Shown: positions 1-6,022 of the stretch, piece after piece | Layout of the letters: the number at the start of each line of letters is the position of its first letter | Position numbering within the stretch: the first letter of the stretch is position 1 | Assembly: GCA_001817055.1 (NCBI GenBank) | Contig: MHHP01000026.1 | Coordinates: 6,332-16,862 of the forward strand | DNA length: 10,531 nucleotides | Source of the DNA: Candidatus Andersenbacteria bacterium RIFCSPHIGHO2_02_FULL_45_11 | Lineage (GTDB): Bacteria; Patescibacteriota; Andersenbacteria; UBA10190 | Direction of reading: 5' to 3' | The notes under the pieces: model-generated | The model's input: only the letters and a program-made list of their open reading frames with translations | What the model was told of the DNA's origin: nothing | Databases searched by the model: none | Position numbers and translations under genes: made by a program

Positions 1-853
1 TTGGAGTTGCGCTTATTGGAGGAGCAACAACCTCCACAAAAAGATTCGCAGTTGACTGTTCTCCGCTCGCATCAGTAATACGGAACAAGGACACTCCGTA
101 AATTCCTGGCGACTGATTAAAGGTGACTGGACCAGTTTCTGTATCACAGCCAGATGGGCTGGAAGGATTCATAATAATCCTTTCAAAGGTAGCGGCTCCT
201 GTGTTAAAATCGGTATTCCATTCACACTTTCCGCCATTCGAAACCCCCACAACTGTAGTAGTCCAGCCATCGGGGTCGGAACTTGCTGATGCTCTTAAGG
301 ATATAGTACCCGTTACCCCTCGGATTACTTTGATCGTATTATTAAAGCCCGACCCCCCTGCGCTGCCATTGGCAACCGCAATAGGCGCACGATTAGACGG
401 TTCCGTTATGTTGACAGTAACAAATCCACTACCTAGCGTCGTATTACCATTACTGTCAGCTATATGCAGTGCCCAATATTGGTATGTCCCGGGATTATCG
501 TTAAAGCGTACAGGTGAAGCACGACTTGATCTGCAAGCAGACGGTGTAGTTAAACTATAAAAAGATTCTGACGCTACTCCGATACCAGCAAGGGTTCGCC
601 ACGTTGAAATATTGGATGCAGGAGCAATTTTACATGTACTATTTGGCGGAAGTGTACTACCCTCCGCGGTTATGCTTAGCAATACTTCTTTCCCCTGTTC
701 AACGGTAATGCTTGAGCTATACGCGCCCCCATCTACGCTAATTTTTGGAACTGCTACCGGACGAAACTGAGCTTCCGCCTCCTGGAGGGTAAAAAAGAAA
801 AGCGCCCAAAAACATGATAGTTGTATTAAAACTTTTGATCGCTTACTTACCAT
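1..853 (-). CDS. Secreted PKD/Ig-like surface protein, C-terminus beyond window
   Basis: This frame stays open from 853 to the left edge (284 codons) and has no stop in the window. The protein begins MVSKRSKVLIQLSCFWALFF, a basic tip plus hydrophobic core, and a likely signal peptidase site follows at AEA-Q around residue 28. The rest is rich in Ser, Thr, Asn and Gly. Two beta-sandwich-like units are visible: roughly residues 34-148, and a second starting at NRAPIAVAN with ASASSDPDG, a PKD-like signature. Scattered cysteines could form disulfides outside the cell. An in-frame ATG at 862 overlaps the proposed -10 box, so 853 is preferred. It diverges from htrA across 70 bases. The likely role is a cell-surface or adhesion protein; the ligand is unknown. 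Confidence 0.75.
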   Translation of the reverse strand, partial: MVSKRSKVLIQLSCFWALFFFTLQEAEAQFRPVAVPKISVDGGAYSSSITVEQGKEVLLSITAEGSTLPPNSTCKIAPASNISTWRTLAGIGVASESFYSLTTPSACRSSRASPVRFNDNPGTYQYWALHIADSNGNTTLGSGFVTVNITEPSNRAPIAVANGSAGGSGFNNTIKVIRGVTGTISLRASASSDPDGWTTTVVGVSNGGKCEWNTDFNTGAATFERIIMNPSSPSGCDTETGPVTFNQSPGIYGVSLFRITDASGEQSTANLFVEVVAPPISATP

Positions 854-860
854 CGGGGTC

Positions 861-869
861 ATTATGCCA
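861..869 (-). promoter_or_regulatory. Extended -10 of the secreted protein gene
   Basis: On the minus strand TGG-CATAAT is followed by 7 bases and then the ATG at 853. This would place the transcript start next to the start codon. No -35 box or Shine-Dalgarno was seen. Confidence 0.5.
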
Positions 870-906
870 TAGAAAAAGACTTGCGTATACCACTTTTCCC
901 TATGCA

Positions 907-915
907 TGCTAGAAT
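907..915 (+). promoter_or_regulatory. Extended -10 of htrA
   Basis: TGC-TAGAAT ends 8 bases before the ATG at 924. The upstream in-frame ATG at 906 lies over this box and is therefore an unlikely start. No well-spaced -35 is visible, which is tolerable for an extended -10. Confidence 0.55.
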
Positions 916-923
916 TATTATCT

Positions 924-2154
924 ATGCAACAACATTCTTTATACACAACCATTCTCGTGGGCGCACTTGCCGGAGCAGTAACCTCAATTATTATTCTGAA
1001 CAACCCAGATAAACTAGGACGGCTTGCTCCGCGCCTGCCTGCCGGCAGGCAGGAAGCCTCATCGATCAACTTCACTCCATCATCAAGCCATGAAGATGCC
1101 GTTGTAAAAACAGTTAAAACTGTGCAACCGGCTGTTGTATCTATTGTTATCTCTAAAGATGTCCCAGTTATCGAACGCTACTATTCGAATGGGAATCCAG
1201 ATCCGTTTAGCCAATTTTTTGGAAATGGATTGTTCTCACCGTTTCAATTCCAAACGCCACAGCTTCGGCAAAATGGAACAGAGAAGAAAGAAATTGGCGG
1301 AGGTTCTGGATTTTTAGTATCAGAAGATGGCCTTATTGTAACGAATAAGCACGTGGTTTCCGAAGAAGGTGCAGAGTATACTGTGTTCTTAAACGACGGC
1401 ACAAAGCATGAGGCAAAACTTGTAGCACGCGATCCGGCTAACGATATTGCGGTTATTAAGATTGATGTAAAAAATCTGCCTTATCTCCAATTTGCAGATT
1501 CTAGCAATCTCCAGGTTGGCCAAAGCGTAATTGCAATTGGAAATGCACTTGGAGAGTTTAAAAATACCGTTTCAACGGGAGTAGTTGCGGGCCTTTCCCG
1601 GTCTATAACAGCAGGTGATGCTACAGGAGCCTCAGAGCAGCTCAACGAAGTAATTCAAACAGATGCTGCCATTATACCCTGGTAATTCAGGTGGCCCGCT
1701 GCTCAATCTTTCTGGGCGAGTTATCGGAGTAAACGTTGCGATTGCACAAGGCTCTCAGAACGTTGGGTTTGCGCTTCCTGCGAACGAAGTAAAAAATACC
1801 GTAGAATCTGTTCAGAAAGATGGGAAAATTACGCGCGCATATATTGGCGTTCGGTACACTCAAATAACACCGACAATTAAGGAGACAAATAAGCTAGACG
1901 TGGAGTATGGAGCACTCGTTGTACGAGGAGAAACTCCAGAAGAGCTTGCGGTTGTTCCAGGGTCTCCGGCGAACAAAGCAGGTATTGTAGAGGGAGATAT
2001 TATATTGGAAGCAGATGGGAAAAAATTAGAAGGCACTACTACACTCACTTCTGCTATATCAAAAAAGAAGCCTGGGGATTCTGTATCCTTGAAACTTTTG
2101 AGTAAAGGAGAAGAGAAAACAGTATCGGTAAAATTAGAAGAACTGAAGGACTAA
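924..2154 (+). pseudogene. htrA: HtrA/DegP-type serine protease, broken by a 1-base frameshift at the active site
   Basis: Membrane-anchored trypsin-like protease with a PDZ domain, expected to act in envelope protein quality control. In order: a membrane anchor at about residues 8-26; a linker containing a palindrome-coded LPAGRQ; the protease domain with His143 (TNKHVV), Asp174 (PANDIAVIKI) and Ser255 (GNSGGPL); and a PDZ domain at about 303-405. Frame one ends early at 1683-1685. The PGNSGG half continues one base out of frame to the stop at 2152-2154. Dropping the T at 1675 restores the family sequence DAAINPGNSGG and gives 409 residues. Both halves are otherwise undamaged, which points to a very recent mutation or a sequencing or assembly error. 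As read, the first fragment lacks the catalytic serine. Start chosen at 924 because 906 overlaps the -10 box. Confidence 0.85.
1034..1053. repeat. Perfect 20-bp palindrome inside htrA
   Basis: CCTGCCTGCCGGCAGGCAGG is its own reverse complement. It is flanked by GGCTT (1021-1025) and AAGCC (1054-1058), which could extend a hairpin. It is read in frame as part of LPAGRQ in the linker between the membrane anchor and the protease domain. A close relative lies in rpiB at 8416-8438 and is read in the same phase. Confidence 0.85.
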
Positions 2155-2160
2155 ACTGTC

Positions 2161-2183
2161 ATTCCCTGGCTTGACCAGGGAAT
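2161..2183. repeat. Hairpin repeat between htrA and ogt
   Basis: ATTCCCTGG and CCAGGGAAT form a perfect 9-bp stem around a 5-base loop and fill most of the 38-base gap. The minus-strand reading, GGATTCCCTGG-TCAAG-CCAGGGAATGAC, resembles dispersed GGATTCCC...GGGAATGAC repeats known from many bacterial genomes. No T-run follows on the plus strand, so it is not a standard terminator. Confidence 0.6.
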
Positions 2184-2192
2184 CCACGTCAT

Positions 2193-2453
2193 ATGCAACT
2201 CTCATTTACAAACAGGGTTCTTGAAATAGTAAAAACAATTCCACGCGGCAACACAATGAGCTATGCAGACGTGGCTGAAGCAGCAGGAAGCCCTGGTGCG
2301 GCTCGTGCAGTAGGGTCACTTATGAAACAAAATCATAATCCGAGCGTACCGTGTCATCGGGTTATTAAGTCAGATGGAACACCGGGAGAGTATAACGGGG
2401 GAGCGGAAAAGAAAATTGCGCTGTTACGGAATGAAGGTGCGAATATTAGATAA
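2193..2453 (+). CDS. ogt: Single-domain O6-alkylguanine-DNA alkyltransferase (MGMT family)
   Basis: It would move alkyl groups from O6-alkylguanine in DNA onto its own cysteine, a one-use direct repair. The 86 residues cover only the C-terminal DNA-binding and active domain. Visible are the winged-helix segment (TMSYADVAEAAG, 21-32), the arginine helix AARAVG (36-41), and PCHRV (53-57) with acceptor Cys54. Cys rather than Trp in this motif argues for a true transferase and not an alkyltransferase-like protein. The usual N-terminal domain of Ogt/Ada is absent, as in other minimal family members. It follows htrA by 38 bases on the same strand, and the gap is mostly a hairpin repeat. No ribosome binding site or -10 box is evident, so it may be read with htrA. 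Confidence 0.85.
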   Translation: MQLSFTNRVLEIVKTIPRGNTMSYADVAEAAGSPGAARAVGSLMKQNHNPSVPCHRVIKSDGTPGEYNGGAEKKIALLRNEGANIR

Positions 2454-2466
2454 ACAGATTATACCT

Positions 2467-2595
2467 CTACTTCCGTTTCGTTCTGTCGGGATGTGTAGAG
2501 TTCTTTACAAAAGCGATGTATAAAAGTAATCCTGCAATTAAGACAATACCGAAGGCCAAAGCAAGTTGAGTGTTGGCATCAATAAGATTAATCAT
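2467..2595 (-). CDS. 42-residue single-pass membrane protein, unknown
   Basis: A very short gene supported by context. Its ATG (2595-2593) overlaps the TGA of the upstream 71-residue gene in an ATGA arrangement, typical of translational coupling. The product has a short N-terminus (MINLIDANTQ), one strong hydrophobic helix at about 11-30 (LALAFGIVLIAGLLLYIAFV), and a basic tail ending HPDRTKRK. The positive tail suggests the C-terminus faces the cytoplasm. No family was recognised. It could be a partner subunit of the 71-residue protein. It converges on ogt with a 13-base gap. Confidence 0.6.
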   Translation of the reverse strand: MINLIDANTQLALAFGIVLIAGLLLYIAFVKNSTHPDRTKRK

Positions 2596-2807
2596 AGCTC
2601 TTGGTTAGGTAGATTCAGATTATAAGATAATCCTAAAAACACTGTACCAAGGAAAAGGTCGAGTAACAAGGCTGCAATCTCTCGAGCAGCAGAATCAGGT
2701 GAGAAAATCGGTACTATAAATGCTGCCGTGAACCAAAAGGCAGCTATGTTCAAAGAAAGATCGGCGATTGTTTTTCTTAATACAGATCCGTTTATTGCGA
2801 TCTCCAT
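2592..2807 (-). CDS. 71-residue two-helix membrane protein, unknown
   Basis: Two hydrophobic stretches are visible: about 17-35 (SLNIAAFWFTAAFIVPIF) and about 44-64 (IAALLLDLFLGTVFLGLSY). They are separated by a short polar turn (SPDSAAR), giving a helical hairpin. No catalytic motif is present and no family was recognised. The start at 2807 sits 6 bases after an extended -10 box (TGA-TACTAT). An AGAAAGGTGA stretch also lies about 12 bases upstream, but it overlaps that promoter. The stop overlaps the start of the 42-residue membrane gene, so the two are probably made together. A terminator of the preceding minus-strand gene lies just upstream. Confidence 0.65.
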   Translation of the reverse strand: MEIAINGSVLRKTIADLSLNIAAFWFTAAFIVPIFSPDSAAREIAALLLDLFLGTVFLGLSYNLNLPNQEL

Positions 2808-2813
2808 ATTTCC

Positions 2814-2822
2814 ATAGTATCA
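2814..2822 (-). promoter_or_regulatory. Extended -10 of the small membrane gene pair
   Basis: On the minus strand TGA-TACTAT is followed by GGAAAT and the ATG at 2807. The 6-base spacing would place the A of ATG at the predicted transcript start. It lies just past the terminator at 2840-2868, which fits an independent unit. Confidence 0.5.
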
Positions 2823-2839
2823 CCTTTCTGTAGGTATAT

Positions 2840-2868
2840 AAAAAGAAGGAGCGATATATCATCGCTCC
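2840..2868 (-). terminator. Terminator of the 103-residue gene
   Basis: Minus strand: GGAGCGAT and ATCGCTCC form an 8-bp stem around a 5-base loop, followed by TTCTTTTT. It begins about 19 bases after the stop of the 2887-3198 gene. Confidence 0.85.
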
Positions 2869-2886
2869 CTAATCCATCATTCCGGC

Positions 2887-3198
2887 TCAAGATTGCCTGG
2901 GGCGTGGGTAGATCATATCCAGCTCCATTGCGATTGATACATCATTCTTCGTCGCCCACTCAGAACGTAGTTCTGGCACAAGCACCATTGCGCTTTCAAC
3001 GAGATCGTGTAGTGGGGCGAGAGCTTTTGCCAACTCTACATCCCCTCGAACATCTTCTTGCTTTTTCCAATTCTTGCTCATGCATTCCATTGCTTTTTGA
3101 CCTGCAACAATCATGTCTGCCAGCAATGCGCTTCCTTCCGGAAGCCCTTGAAGCTCGTTCAGAAATCGCGCCGCAACTACATGTTCGCTATTTGCCAT
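2887..3198 (-). CDS. 103-residue soluble helical protein, unknown
   Basis: No family was recognised. The product starts MANSEHVVAARFLNELQGL and appears soluble and mostly helical, with many Ala, Leu, Glu and Lys, a single Cys (39), and a proline-rich end (YPRPRQS). There is no signal peptide or membrane segment. It is well supported as a gene: a TTGACA promoter, a GGAGGT site 4 bases before the ATG, and a strong terminator make a complete one-gene unit. It is one of only three genes here with a classical Shine-Dalgarno and leader, which suggests steady, possibly high expression. The promoter is back to back with tRNA-Thr. The opposite-strand frame at 2904-3200 lacks such signals. Confidence 0.8.
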   Translation of the reverse strand: MANSEHVVAARFLNELQGLPEGSALLADMIVAGQKAMECMSKNWKKQEDVRGDVELAKALAPLHDLVESAMVLVPELRSEWATKNDVSIAMELDMIYPRPRQS

Positions 3199-3202
3199 AG
3201 TA

Positions 3203-3208
3203 ACCTCC
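3203..3208 (-). promoter_or_regulatory. Strong Shine-Dalgarno of the 103-residue gene
   Basis: GGAGGT on the minus strand lies 4 bases before the ATG at 3198. It is one of the few clear ribosome binding sites in the window. It also falls inside a possible 8-codon leader frame (MIGGYYGK) at 3191-3217. Confidence 0.8.
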
Positions 3209-3235
3209 GATCATAAAAAGAACACACCTCCTTGC

Positions 3236-3264
3236 GTGATAGCACTATTCATATACACTGTCAA
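3236..3264 (-). promoter_or_regulatory. Sigma70-type promoter of the 103-residue gene
   Basis: Minus strand: TTGACA (3264-3259), 17 bases, then TATCAC (3241-3236) preceded by TGC. A perfect -35, ideal spacing and an extended -10 make this the best textbook promoter in the window. The predicted transcript start is near 3229, giving a leader of about 30 bases. Confidence 0.8.
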
Positions 3265-3268
3265 TTAC

Positions 3269-3339
3269 GCCTCCTTAGCTCAGTGGCAGAGCAGTGCATT
3301 CGTAACGCACAGACGCAAGTTCGATTCTCGCAGGGGGCT
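3269..3339 (+). tRNA. tRNA-Thr, anticodon CGT
   Basis: Cloverleaf read by eye: acceptor GCCTCCT/AGGGGGC, D stem GCTC/GAGC with loop AGTGGCA, anticodon stem GTGCA/CGCAC, loop TTCGTAA with CGT at 3301-3303, T loop TTCGATT, discriminator T. CCA is not encoded. Two A-C mismatches are visible: the last anticodon-stem pair (3298/3306) and the middle of the T stem (3317/3329). The anticodon gives Thr for ACG codons. It stands alone, 31 bases before prfB, and diverges from the 103-residue gene. Confidence 0.9.
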
Positions 3340-3357
3340 CATTAAGAGATAATACGA

Positions 3358-3363
3358 TATACT
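3358..3363 (+). promoter_or_regulatory. -10 box of prfB
   Basis: TATACT ends 7 bases before the prfB ATG. No -35 (that region is the end of tRNA-Thr), no TGn and no ribosome binding site were seen. A second candidate, GATAAT, lies at 3348-3353. Confidence 0.45.
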
Positions 3364-3370
3364 AACAAAC

Positions 3371-4415
3371 ATGGGCTCCAACCTCGACATCATTAACTCA
3401 TTAATACGGCGGCTGAAGGAATTGGCCGACCGTCTTTGACGTTGCAGTAAAAAAAACCAGGGTTGCGGAAACAACAGAACTGCAAAGCAAGCCAGACTTT
3501 TGGAATAACCGAGAGCAGGCAGCTACGCTCACCCAGGAACTCTCTGAGCTATCCCAAGATATTTCGTTCATAGAAGATCTTGAACAAAAGATTGCCGAAC
3601 AAAAGGAGCTTGAGGAAATGGCAACAAGCGAGCATGACGAACAAGCCGTGTTGGATGTGACGCGAGAGCTTCAAGAACTCGAAAAAACCATTTCACAGCG
3701 TGAACGGCTTTTGAAATTTTCTGGTCCGTACGATTCTGGCAACGCAATCATTACCATTCAATCCGGAGCTGGCGGAGCAGATGCACAAGATTGGGCGAGC
3801 ATGCTCGAGCGCATGTACCTTCGGTTTGCCGAACGCCGAGGCTGGAAGACATCACTTATTGATACGTTATCTTTTAGCGTGCAAGGACCATATGCATATG
3901 GAATCCTCAAGAGTGAGCATGGCGTACATCGCTTAGTGCGGCTTTCTCCATTCAACGCAGACGCAAAGCGCCAAACATCATTTGCACGAGTTGAAATAAT
4001 GCCCCAGTTAAAAGAGACGCAGCTTCCCGAGATAGATCCGAAAGATTTAGAAATTGATACATATAGGGCAAGCGGAGCAGGGGGGCAGCATGTAAATAAG
4101 ACAAGTTCGGCGGTAAGGATTCGCCATATCCCGACGGGGCTTGTTACCACATCCCAATCACAACGCTCACAAGCGCAGAATAAGGAGGCGGCAATGTCGA
4201 TGCTTGCATCGAGGATACAGCTGTTATTAGAAGAGCAGCACGTACAGAAGGTCAAAGACTTGCGAGGAAAATTCCAAGAAGCAGCATTTGGAAGCCAAAT
4301 CCGATCGTACGTATTACATCCGTATACGCTGGTTAAAGACCACCGGACGAATGTGGAGGATAGAAACGCACAAGGAATATTGGACGGGGACCTGGATGCG
4401 TTTGTGGTACAATAA
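3371..4415 (+). CDS. prfB: Peptide chain release factor 2, with programmed +1 frameshift
   Basis: RF2 recognises UAA and UGA and releases the finished protein. The first frame is 22 codons and ends CGT CTT TGA C (stop at 3437-3439). Skipping T3437 continues in the +1 frame to 4415, giving about 347 residues, slightly shorter than the 365 of E. coli. CTT TGA C is the classic RF2 autoregulatory site: low RF2 lets the ribosome shift and make more. Supporting motifs are the RF2-type stop-codon tripeptide SPF (VRLSPFNADAKR) and the catalytic GGQ in ASGAGGQHVNKTSSAV. SDWASMLERMYLR-like and QIRSYVLHPY segments also fit the family (here QDWASMLERMYLR). The usual Shine-Dalgarno-like stimulator 3 bases before CTT is missing; the nearest purine run is AAGGAA at 3416-3421. 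A call starting at 3618 would lose the N-terminal domain. Confidence 0.95.
3431..3440 (+). promoter_or_regulatory. prfB: RF2 recoding site
   Basis: CGT CTT TGA C is the conserved slip site, where the P-site tRNA moves from CUU to UUU and reading resumes at GAC (3438). It also shows that UGA is a stop here and not a glycine codon as in some other CPR groups. Confidence 0.9.
4405..4413 (+). promoter_or_regulatory. Extended -10 of ftsE
   Basis: TGG-TACAAT overlaps the last codons and stop of prfB and ends 8 bases before the ftsE ATG. It would let ftsEX be transcribed apart from prfB. No -35 was seen. Confidence 0.4.
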
Positions 4416-4421
4416 TTCCCA

Positions 4422-5102
4422 ATGATCACCTTTACGAAAGTTTCCAAGCAATACGTTGACCAAACTCCGGCTCTGCATGGGGTATCGCTCAAGATTCCGA
4501 CTGGAGATTTTGTGTCTATTGTAGGGCAAAGCGGCGCGGGAAAGTCTACGCTTTTAAAGCTCCTTTCCGCAGAAGAAAAGCCAACCCAAGGAAATATCGT
4601 GATCGACGGGTGGGATATTACAAAGATCAAGAACTGGCAGGTGCCGTATTTGCGACGGCAGATTGGTGTTGTGTTCCAAGACTTCAAACTACTCCCCAAA
4701 CGTACGGCGTTTGAAAACGTTGCATTTGCCATGGAGGTAGGCGGAGCACTTCCTAAAGATATTCGAAAAGCTGTTCCGCAAATTTTAAAGCTTGTAAACT
4801 TACTCGATAAATCAGATACGTATCCGAACGAAATGTCTGGCGGGGAGAGGCAACGCATTTCTATTGCAAGGGCCCTCGCATACAAGCCACAGATATTATT
4901 AGCAGATGAACCTACAGGAAATTTGGATGCATTAAACTCTTGGGATATTGTTCAATTACTCATGAAGATAAATAAACTAGGAACTACCGTACTGCTTGCA
5001 ACCCACAACGACGATATTGTGAATGCGCTCAAAAAGCGCGTAGTTACATTAAACCAAGGAAAAGTAGTTTCAGACCAAGAGGCCGGAACATATAAGCTAT
5101 GA
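4422..5102 (+). CDS. ftsE: Cell division ATP-binding protein FtsE
   Basis: Cytoplasmic ATPase half of the FtsEX complex, which controls cell-wall hydrolases at the division site. All ABC motifs are intact: Walker A GQSGAGKST (35-43), Q-loop VFQDF (Gln86), signature MSGGERQR (138-145), Walker B ILLADEP (158-164, Glu163) and switch His195 (LLATHN). Its 226 residues are normal for FtsE. The stop overlaps the ftsX start as ATGA (5099-5102), so the two are coupled. It follows prfB by 6 bases; prfB-ftsE-ftsX is a widely conserved order. No ribosome binding site is seen, but an extended -10 box lies 8 bases upstream of the ATG. Confidence 0.95.
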   Translation: MITFTKVSKQYVDQTPALHGVSLKIPTGDFVSIVGQSGAGKSTLLKLLSAEEKPTQGNIVIDGWDITKIKNWQVPYLRRQIGVVFQDFKLLPKRTAFENVAFAMEVGGALPKDIRKAVPQILKLVNLLDKSDTYPNEMSGGERQRISIARALAYKPQILLADEPTGNLDALNSWDIVQLLMKINKLGTTVLLATHNDDIVNALKKRVVTLNQGKVVSDQEAGTYKL

Positions 5103-6022
5103 TTGGGATTTCTTTTGCACGAGTACTGCGTAATGCGCTCCGAAATTTCCGCCGGAACGTGTGGCTGTCTATTGCAACCACCGTGATAATGACGTTAACG
5201 CTGCTTACTATCTCATTTCTATACGCAGTAAATGTGCTAGGAGTACATGTACTATCAACCATAGAACAAAAAGTTGATATCGCTGTTATTTTCAAAGATA
5301 AAACCACACCCGCCCAGATACAAACCATAAAGAAGGACATTGAACTGCGGTCTGACGTAGAAAGCACGCGGCTTATAACCGCCGACCAGGCTCGCGAAGA
5401 TTTCCGTCGTCGCCATGCGGATGATCCATACATCGAAGAAGCTCTGCGGGAGCTAGAAGTAAATCCATTGCCATCGAGTATGTTTATTATTGCGAAAGAC
5501 CCCCGGTTCTACGAAACAATTAACTCATCACTACAGTCTGAAAAATACGCTGCTTTCATCGATAAAGTAAACTTCCAAAATTCCAAGGCAGTTATCGAGA
5601 AAATGATCCGTATTATGGACGTAGTCAAAAATGCCGGTCTTATTATCACCGCCACATTCTCACTCCTGGTTATCCTTATCATGTTCAACACGATCCGCCT
5701 CGCAATCTACAGCTTCCGAGAAGAGATTGATATTATGCGACTAGTCGGCGCATCGCGCTGGTATATTCAAGGGCCATTCTTGGTAGAATCAGTACTCGTT
5801 GCGGTGATGAGCGTTATCCTCAGCACCAGTATTCTCTATTTCTCCCTACACACTATGGCGCCGCAAATCAACCAATTCTTCTTTGCAGGGCAAAATGCAA
5901 ACTTCGACATCTATCAATATTTTGTAGATCATTGGCTACAAGCAATCGGCATCCAGTTTGGTGCAGCCGTCCTCCTTGCCGTTGTCAGCAGCTACATCGC
6001 CGTACGACGATACCTACGATAG
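5099..6022 (+). CDS. ftsX: Cell division membrane protein FtsX
   Basis: Membrane half of FtsEX, passing ATPase changes to enzymes outside the membrane. Topology as expected: helix 1 at about 21-45, a large extracellular domain at about 46-175 containing VNPLPSS (121-127), then helices at about 177-198, 226-250 and 284-302. The coupling segment FREEIDIMRLVGASRWYIQGPFLVES (206-231) is the most conserved part of the family. Length 307 residues is normal. The start overlaps the ftsE stop by 4 bases. The last bases overlap, head to head, the end of the minus-strand ABC gene by 9 bases. No partner hydrolase gene (CHAP or M23 type) follows in this window. Confidence 0.95.
   Translation: MIGISFARVLRNALRNFRRNVWLSIATTVIMTLTLLTISFLYAVNVLGVHVLSTIEQKVDIAVIFKDKTTPAQIQTIKKDIELRSDVESTRLITADQAREDFRRRHADDPYIEEALRELEVNPLPSSMFIIAKDPRFYETINSSLQSEKYAAFIDKVNFQNSKAVIEKMIRIMDVVKNAGLIITATFSLLVILIMFNTIRLAIYSFREEIDIMRLVGASRWYIQGPFLVESVLVAVMSVILSTSILYFSLHTMAPQINQFFFAGQNANFDIYQYFVDHWLQAIGIQFGAAVLLAVVSSYIAVRRYLR

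Noticed and set aside
123..560. Plus-strand frame of 145 codons
   Set aside because: It is opposite the secreted PKD-like protein, which has a signal peptide and domain motifs and is open to the edge.
906..923. Upstream ATG as htrA start
   Set aside because: It overlaps the TGC-TAGAAT promoter box; ATG 924 gives a normal membrane anchor.
1671..1683. Programmed +1 slip at CCC T to express full-length HtrA
   Set aside because: Deleting T1675 restores the conserved Asn, which slippage would not; there is no supporting stimulator. Simple insertion is more economical.
2904..3200. Plus-strand frame opposite the 103-residue gene
   Set aside because: The minus-strand frame has promoter, ribosome site and terminator in the right order; this one has none.
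3758..4885. Long minus-strand frame (375 codons) across prfB and ftsE
   Set aside because: It lies opposite two confidently identified genes, has cysteine- and serine-rich shadow composition and no recognisable domain.
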